This document shows, one piece after another, positions 57,686 through 64,000 of a stretch of 64,000 nt of DNA. Made by a program: the position numbers and the translations under genes. The notes under the pieces were generated by a model. It worked only from the letters and a program-made list of their open reading frames with translations. It was not told where the DNA came from and did not search any database. This stretch comes from Gloeopeniophorella convolvens (Eukaryota; Basidiomycota; Agaricomycetes; Russulales). Position 1 is the first letter of the stretch. Each line of letters begins with the position of its first letter. Where the stretch lies: positions 1,054,001 through 1,118,000 of the forward strand of contig WTXD01000003.1 of NCBI GenBank assembly GCA_022496205.1, written 5' to 3'.

Positions 57686-58688
57686 GCGAGTACTTACTCG
57701 ACCGCCTTTCCAGGCGCTGCTCCAGTTTCCATCCCGAGTATTGTCGCGTAATCGCACGGCGTCAGCAACTGTCAGCAATCGTCACTGCCCCGCCAGGTCC
57801 TTGGGAAACTCGCCCCATGAACGTCTGCCCGGTGGTCCAATCACTAAGCACGTATTGTGTCGCCACATACAACACACCTACTTTTACCTCTTGCAAGAGC
57901 CAAATTCTCCATTCAGAACGGAGACGATAGAAGGGGCGCCGTCACGCGTCACCGGTCACCATGTACGGTCATACGCACAGCAACGGCCCCAGAACATGGC
58001 TGCCGGCGGGTGTCGCCAATCAAACCTTAGACTGACAAACGAAGTTTCATCCAGACCCGAACGAGCAACGGAACTGGCACATAGAGATGTGTAAGACTTA
58101 GATCGGACTTCGCGGAGTGTCCTGGAAGAGATCCTGATGTGACATTGAATCTACCGATGGTCAGGGTTCGGAGCGGAGGCATTCAATGCTTTCTCCTCGC
58201 GATGATCGGAAACAGGCGTGCAGCCTGTCAAATAGTCATTCACACATCCGCAGGACACCTCCGAGCCTGTGCTGAGGCACGGTCTCCGTACGAAAGCTCT
58301 TACGGACACAGGGCACGTTCATATCACACCCATGCTCGTACTGCTTATATCACTGCAAGGCACCCGGGCGGGGCATTTACGTACGCACGATTGTTGCAAC
58401 GGGCATTGAGCAAGTAGTGCCTTCGCCAACCACCCCGCTGCAACGTACATATCTTCGGGGATCAACTGTCTATCGCAATTCAAGTTTGTTCAATACATAA
58501 GGTGAACCGTGAAGTTGGGGTACAGTGCTGGATAACGTAGCCGCATGGAGGCAGCACTACTTACACACGTAAATAGTTGCCTTCGTTTCCCTATCCGGCA
58601 GGTTGGCCAGCTCAGCTCCCCGACCTCGGACTCGGACATAGAGAGAGCGACGGAGGCTGATGGTGCATACACGTCCCTCAGAACGGCT
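57686..58688. other. Intergenic, no supportable gene
   Basis: Short ORFs on both strands without features or consistent splice links. AT-richer than the flanking genes. Confidence 0.4.
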
Positions 58689-61600
58689 TCAGATGAGGGT
58701 GACGAATCTGTTTCCGCAGAAGAGACACCGCCGCACGGCCTTGAGGAGCTCCTTCACAACCCACCCGCACTCAGCTGGGGATAGCCGTTCGGAGCCCGGG
58801 GCTTCGGCTGCACTGTCCCCAGAAGCATCCACGTCCATCATCTGGTCCTGTTCCCCTTCTTCCTGGTTTCGAAGCTGTACAGGTGGAAGGAACGCCTTCC
58901 TTCTGCAGCCCAGACACGTTCGCACCTTGGTGGTAGAAAGGATGAAGGACGTGATGGAGCAGCGGGCTAAGCAAAGCGAGAGGCAGGGTGTCACAGGAAC
59001 CAAGTGGGATCAAGATAAGGACGGGCGCGATAATGAGAAGCACTCACCCCATCGATGCTTATTCGAACATACCGCAGTGGTGATGTCGTCCAGTGGAACC
59101 TCCACCCCACATGCAGGGCACTTCTCTTGCAAGCTCCCTGGTGCGTCGCTACCCGTGGGATAGGAAGCGGTAATTTTGTTGGCTAGATTTTGTGCTTCCG
59201 CCGATAGTTCCGGTGGTGCGCCTGGCAGCATGCACTGGATGACAACTCGGAGTACAAACGGAGTGTCATCCTCTAGGTGCCGGAAGACTCAGCGGGAGAA
59301 GACTCTGATCGCATGCGGCCTTACGCGTGAGAGAATGCGCCACGAGATCAACGTGTCGGACTAGGGCGCGTAGAACGCGATGCGAGATAGCGCTGAGCAG
59401 AACTTGTGCCAACGCGCCGAACTCGCCCTGAACATCCTTGCCTGTTGCAGATCTCTGCACAAGATCAGCGGGGAATTGGTCAGACGCGCGACGTCATGCA
59501 AGAGAGGCACGAGGGCGTTCAGAGGGCTAGGCCTGCTTACCCAGCAGAAGTCGGCGGTTGCCAACTTGAGACGCAGCTGAAGCAGGCTGTCACTTCCAAA
59601 CAGATGGTTCGTGATGCTCTCGCAGAACCACTGATGATTGTCGCTCGAGGGATTGCTGGGCAAGGGTGCCGTGGTGATGGCCGCCGAACCATCTTCCACG
59701 GAACTTCTCAGGTCCAAGAGAAGACGGGAATGCAGCCGCGTTAGGACTCCATCTCGGCCTAAACAGAACAGTAAGGGGTACAGAGCGTAGATCGGCGCTA
59801 TCCCGGAAACTGTCGCAACGACCATCAGCACGAGTAACTACGTGGCTAAAGAAACCGGTGACTTGCATGCCTTGGCTTCAGAGATGATCTTTGTGACCAT
59901 TTTTAACACATCGTCGTCACTTTCGTCGTCACCTAATCGAGCCACGACCAATGTGCTATTGTGCTTCGCCTCGTGCTTGTAGCTGAAATCTGAAGGTGTC
60001 GACTTCCTGATACGCAAAAGTGAGCGGAAGAAAAAATGGTCCACAAGGGGCCTTACTCATGCGTCCAAGCGACGGTGGGAAAGTCACCGAACGACGTCAT
60101 CCCACTTATCCGGTTCATTTCCGCATGAGGGACCGTACCCCCTTCTGTCTGCAGGAATACTGTTCGAGACATTGAAGACAGATCGCTGGATGATAGGCCC
60201 AATGATGGCTGCGAGTCCTGTAGTGCATCGACAGCCGGGGAGGTAGAAATGCCGTAGATGGCATGGAAGCTCCCGTCAAACAGTGACAAGACGATTGCGT
60301 CATGCTTAGGAGCGTACAAGAGCCCTGAGGTCGGATACAGCGCCGAAGATCCACGCAAAATACACTGCCTCCGAAGTGCGAAGGAGCGGAGACCTGACCA
60401 CAGGTTATTGGTATGTGTTTCTTTCCACAGTTGAACGACACCGGGCCTCAGGATGACCACGACGGGCTGGGCAGACGTCAATACCGTGCCTGCCCGTGGA
60501 TATCAGAAACGCGAATCGACACATACCCTTGTGTTGGGGAGCCCGATACACGCGAGGCCGGTGATATCCCTGTCCTCGAAATCACAGATCGAGGACTTCA
60601 GCAAGGCGACGTCGGTCGTCGGTATGAGGGTGCCAGGATACGATGCGTCGTTCGATCCGGCTCTATGCGCCCTCGTGACTTTGACCAGACCTACAGAGCC
60701 GTCCGAGGCGCCGTAAACGAGAAAGGCTTCGCCTGTTCAAAATTGATGAAATCAATATTGACGACAAATTGCCTCGGCACAACCACGATTTACTTTGATT
60801 TGGCCCTATCCTGGTCCATGGAAGCCATGTCAGGTGGGTTATCCATTGTTCGCAGATGTCAACGGTCCGGACGTGCTCCAAATGCCGGCCTGTCTCATGC
60901 TCGTCGGTGAATCTGGCTGTCGCCGTTAACCTTTAAGAAGAGTATAGGCACCGTCATACGTGCCTTAGTAAAAGCACGGAACCCGCCTTGTTACCTAAAG
61001 CCAAAAGAGAGTTATCGCAGATGACAGACGGAGCGCCGCCGAGATCTGGTTGTCTCGACCATGACGAGCCTGGCGTGAGAAAATCTTATTTGTAGGTTTC
61101 GGTGGAAATAGCCACGTTGACATACACAGAACTTGTGCCTGGAGGGTTTGCTGAAGGTGAGAATCCTCTTTCATGACCGCAAGCGATTTTAGAAATGGTG
61201 TGGCATCTTGGAGCTAAGATAGAACCAATTGCATCCGCTTCTGCCGGGAACGCCGGAAGCGAGCGGCATACCTGCACCCACTGACCAGCGAGCTGATCTT
61301 TCAGAGAACACCACAGCGACAGCTCCAGGTTCGTGCTGATGATGGCCAAGACACAGCTTTGGGCCTGTTAAATGAAATGGGGGGAACGTCGACAAGCGTA
61401 GACGTACCCTGCCTCTGCCGTCAGGAAGCTGGGGGATGCCGCGATGGATTTGATAGATATATCAAGAGACCCTGTCACCAGGCTGTCCCATTCTGAAGTA
61501 TGGTCTTTCATCACCGCTGTCCGAGTAAAAGTGAAGTATCACTTACCCTGCGAGTCATTCGGCCAATGGTGGAATGTGCGTCTGTCGGGTTCGAGGATAG

Positions 61601-61941
61601 TCCTGAACCAACCATGAGCATTGCTATACGGCCCTCCGTCTCTATGCCTGGAGCCTTTGGAGACTGCAGGGCTGCCGTAGCCGACTCCCAGGTCGGGCGT
61701 CTGTCACCCTCGGTTATTTCAAAGGACCAAGATGAGTTTCAAGGGGAGTGCCGACTAGTATGTACACGGCAGCTTTTGTCGCAAACAATAGCTGGCCATC
61801 TTCAGTCCATTGCAAACAGCTGATGGTGGGGTGGGAAGCAGCAGCAGGGACGCTCAAGGCTGTGTAGACCGTTACGTGTTCCATATGACGGCGTGATGGC
61901 GAGAGAGCACCGATGGTCGACTTAGCCCGAGAGTCGGTCAT
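58689..61941 (-). CDS. TFIIIC subunit with N-terminal propeller and C-terminal zinc finger (GTF3C4/Sfc9-like)
   Basis: Subunit of the RNA polymerase III initiation factor TFIIIC. The start is either MTDSRAKSTIGALSPSRRH or the internal MEHVTVYTALSVPAAAS. The first block, HPTISCLQWTEDGQLLFATK then AAVYILVG, is the N-terminal delta/WD-like signature of the 90-kDa subunit. The middle is a divergent propeller over many short exons (for example GLLYAPKHDAIVLSLFDGSF). The C-terminal putative zinc-finger domain reads KCPACGVEVPLDDITTAVCS, NKHRW spliced to ARCSITSFILSTTKVRTCLG, CRRKAF, then AVRRCLFCGNRFVTLI at the stop. The cysteine pairs and His match the zf-TFIIIC pattern. Exon edges in the centre are uncertain. 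Metazoan members have been linked to histone acetylation, not shown here. Confidence 0.8.
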
Positions 61942-62676
61942 CTGCGTCAGCCCTTGGCAAGTGGGAGTCCCAACAGTTCTTCCGTGCTCGCGCTATATTT
62001 ACCGAGTCATGCGCGCAGAAGAAATGACGTTGAGTTGAGGCTCATGAACAAGTATGGAAGTAGCTCACTGGTTTTGCTGTCGGTAGTCCGGACGAGGCAA
62101 GTCCTAGAACCTAGATTGCAGAAAGATTTAGACCCACGCTACTTGCAGGATGCTCTAATTTCGACGTGTGATGAGCAAGAAGACCGCGGCAGATGACTCA
62201 TGAGGGCAATTTGATGATCCTCACATGTGCAGGTGCACACTGTCATACAGCGCTCCCCAAACAAATTGCAAGGTGCGCTGAAGGCGTAGTGGAACGCGTT
62301 GGATGGAGCTCGGCGCGACGTTCGGAGTCAGTCGGAGTCCCGCGTCCCGGACTAGCGGCGCCAGAAGGCGCCAGAGCCGGCCGCCTGCGTGAACTCCGGG
62401 CCGCCGAGTGGCCGGCCACGGCGAGGCGGGCCGAGTGTGGCTCGCGGGTGCCTGATCGGACGCGCCAACATCGCGCTCGCGTCAGTCGCTTCAATCAGAC
62501 GCGTCCTCACTTGGCCCGTTCCACCAAGAGGCACTCCGAGACGCGCAGCTCCAGACGCTTGCCAGCACAGCACCGCGCAGCACCCGGCGCTCACCATGAC
62601 CGTGCGCCATCGTCCTCTTCGATGTCCGTCGTGCAATTGAGGCCGTGCCAAGGACCTTACTTTCTGCTACTTGCAC
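61942..62676. other. Divergent region, GC-rich, no supportable gene
   Basis: Lies between the TFIIIC subunit start and the acidic-tail gene. Overlapping Arg/Pro/Ala-rich ORFs at 62200-62690 on both strands look like GC-rich noise. Confidence 0.4.
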
Positions 62677-63334
62677 ATGACCGACAATGACCTCAAGGTA
62701 CTCGACACGGTTGGAACCCCCGAATACCTCAAGGGGGACTTATCTGATAGTGGTACGACTTTGCTCGCCGACGCCGTAGGGCGCCCTGCTGAGACATCCA
62801 TTTCCTGCAGAAATGGACATTCCGGCCCATATGATCCCACCAAACCCGGACGACTCCGACAGTGGGTGCATTCTACCTCCGTTGAGTCTGGCCGCTGAGG
62901 CGATGTCCTACAGTCCTGCCGTCTCACGTTCATCCATCGTATCCTTATGGAAATCCAACTAACATCAAGCACCCTGCCGCTCGCCCTCGTGTACCTTACG
63001 ATCCCACCTCCCGGGCCCTGTTCGAGGACATGGGTTACGCTGGAGGGGGGTTAACGGGACGCTGAGGTGGAAAGATCTGGCGCTTGACATCCTACTGCCG
63101 GTCGACAAGGAGAAAGAGGAAGCAGAAAAGGCCGCCCACGCCCGAAAGATGGCCAGCGGCGCCGCCGCAAACCATTACCAGCCAGCGCCGCAACAACCTG
63201 AGACCGCGGCGGATGAGGAAGAGGCCGATGACGAAAACGAAAATGACGAAAACGACGATGACGACGATGATGACGAGGACGAGATGCCGGACGAGCGAGA
63301 GGGTGAGACCAGTTTCGAGGACGAAGACGAATAG
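62677..63334 (+). CDS. Acidic-tail hypothetical protein, three exons, apparent one-base frameshift
   Basis: Exons 62677-62752, 62811-62861 and 62914-63334 join in phase: MTDNDLKVLDTVGTPEYLKG, then SEMDIPAHMIPPNPDDSDI, then LPSHVHPSYPYGNPTNIKHP and VPYDPTSRALFEDMGYAGGG. At the run of six G (63045-63050) the frame must gain one base to enter LRWKDLALDILLPVDKEKEE and AAHARKMASGAAANHYQPAP. The end is an Asp/Glu-only tail. With that base the total is exactly 183 codons including stop. I do not recognise the family. A conserved-looking centre plus acidic tail suggests a nuclear or chromatin-associated factor, which is inference only. Confidence 0.5.
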
Positions 63335-63395
63335 CAGCGCTATTTGTTAATGTTACAATTATCCGACACGCACTGTACCAGACTGTATACCCTCT

Positions 63396-64000
63396 CTACC
63401 ACTGCTCTACGGTATCTTGTTTGATGGCCACCGCAGCAACGAGGGCGTCGGCGGTGTCCTCCAAAAGCAGATCCTTGACGTCCACGTCTTGCTCAACAGC
63501 CCATTCGTAGGCCTCGAGCAGCGCCGTATCTGTTATTGGGATTGAGCGAGACGCCAGCACACGAATGATGTTCGAGACACGGGCGATGGCTGTCCGCGTC
63601 GCATCATCAATGTCCTGTCGGGGCGTTAGAACGTCGACTCAGGCCACCGACCGCAGTGGGAACGCACATCATTCTTATTCGAGTACACGGCCTCCGCATC
63701 GAAACCTTCTTCGCCTTCCTGTTCGTTATCTTGGACATGTTTACTTGCCCAGATGTACCCGTTGAGGCCGAGAATCAGGTCGACGCCCGACGGTAGCGAG
63801 CAGAAATGAGACTTGAGTCTCCGGATGAGGATGGGAGGCACAGAGACGAGCTGCCCGTTTCTGAGCTGGGTGACGTCAAAACGTCGTCAAGAAGCAGCGG
63901 TCGTGTTTCAGACTTTTGAAACCGCACCTTGCCATACTTGAGCGATCGAGTATGGAGGGACATGGCACCGTCAGCGAAGAATGCTTGGACCTCCGCCACG
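63396..64000 (-). CDS. RRP4: Exosome complex cap subunit RRP4 (5' end beyond the window)
   Basis: RNA-binding cap protein of the RNA exosome (3'-5' RNA decay and rRNA processing). The right edge cuts the gene in its S1 domain: VAEVQAFFADGAMSLHTRSL, KYGK. After an intron the KH part reads VPPILIRRLKSHFCSLPSGV, DLILGLNGYIWASKHV. The last exons encode DATRTAIARVSNIIRVLASR, SIPITDTALLEAYEWAVEQD and AVAIKQDTVEQW, with the stop at 63396. Block order matches EXOSC2/Rrp4. The N-terminal domain and start lie beyond 64000, so the entry is partial. An acidic insert (NEQEGEEGFDAEAV) sits after the KH strand. Confidence 0.93.

Noticed and set aside
62193..62690. 165-codon plus-strand ORF with Arg/Ser/Pro repeats
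   Set aside because: GC-rich noise; overlapping ORFs occur on both strands and none shows a motif.

Overview
This is a 64 kb stretch of fungal nuclear chromosome, almost certainly from a basidiomycete (Agaricomycetes). Genes lie densely on both strands and are split by many short introns (about 45-60 nt, GT...AG). Coding sequence is GC-rich. The window carries protein families typical of mushroom-forming fungi: a Plavaka transposase, a DUF6698-like protein, an F-box protein, and a large orphan family at 7.4-10.0 kb. No RNA genes or CRISPR-like arrays were found.

Layout. 0-0.35 kb: decayed flavin monooxygenase fragment. 2.1-3.1: Ser/Pro-rich hypothetical gene. 3.9-6.8 (-): Tul1/Dsc1-type membrane RING E3 ligase. 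7.4-10.0 (+): orphan basidiomycete family. 10.3-12.3 (-): aromatic-L-amino-acid decarboxylase, divergent from 12.6-15.3 (+): lanosterol synthase (ERG7). 15.7-16.6 (-): GNAT acetyltransferase. 17.1-17.8 (-): basic hypothetical. 18.0-20.5 (-): App1-like phosphatidate phosphatase. 20.9-23.1 (-): 745-residue coiled-coil protein. 23.9-24.8 (+): tRNA 2'-phosphotransferase (TPT1). 25.0-38.7 (-): an RTC4-domain gene split by a 10.5 kb transposon. 39.4-41.3 (+): F-box protein. 41.5-44.7 (-): VPS34. 45.0-46.7 (-): argininosuccinate synthase. 47.3-47.8 (+): RidA family. 48.1-50.0 (+): RING protein. 50.4-56.5 (-): Doa10/Ssm4 E3 ligase. 57.1-57.7 (+): hypothetical. 58.7-61.9 (-): TFIIIC zinc-finger subunit. 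62.7-63.3 (+): acidic-tail protein. 63.4 to the edge (-): exosome subunit RRP4. Most of these are housekeeping genes. Two membrane ubiquitin ligases and VPS34 touch protein quality control and endosomal traffic, but there is no clear operon-like pathway.

The standout is a Plavaka-type, CACTA-like DNA transposon at 27399-37926. It has 14-bp perfect terminal inverted repeats, a 2-bp AT target duplication, subterminal repeats, a nine-exon transposase, a DUF6698-like second gene, and at least one Pro-rich third gene on the opposite strand. It interrupts a coding exon of the RTC4-domain gene. Removing the element plus one AT copy restores the reading frame exactly and recreates a 10-bp palindrome at the insertion point. 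Several genes (the transposase, the RTC4 gene, the 62.7 kb gene, perhaps the 57.1 kb gene) each appear to lack exactly one nucleotide. Two of these sites are G/C runs of five or six, so sequencing or assembly error must be weighed against real decay.
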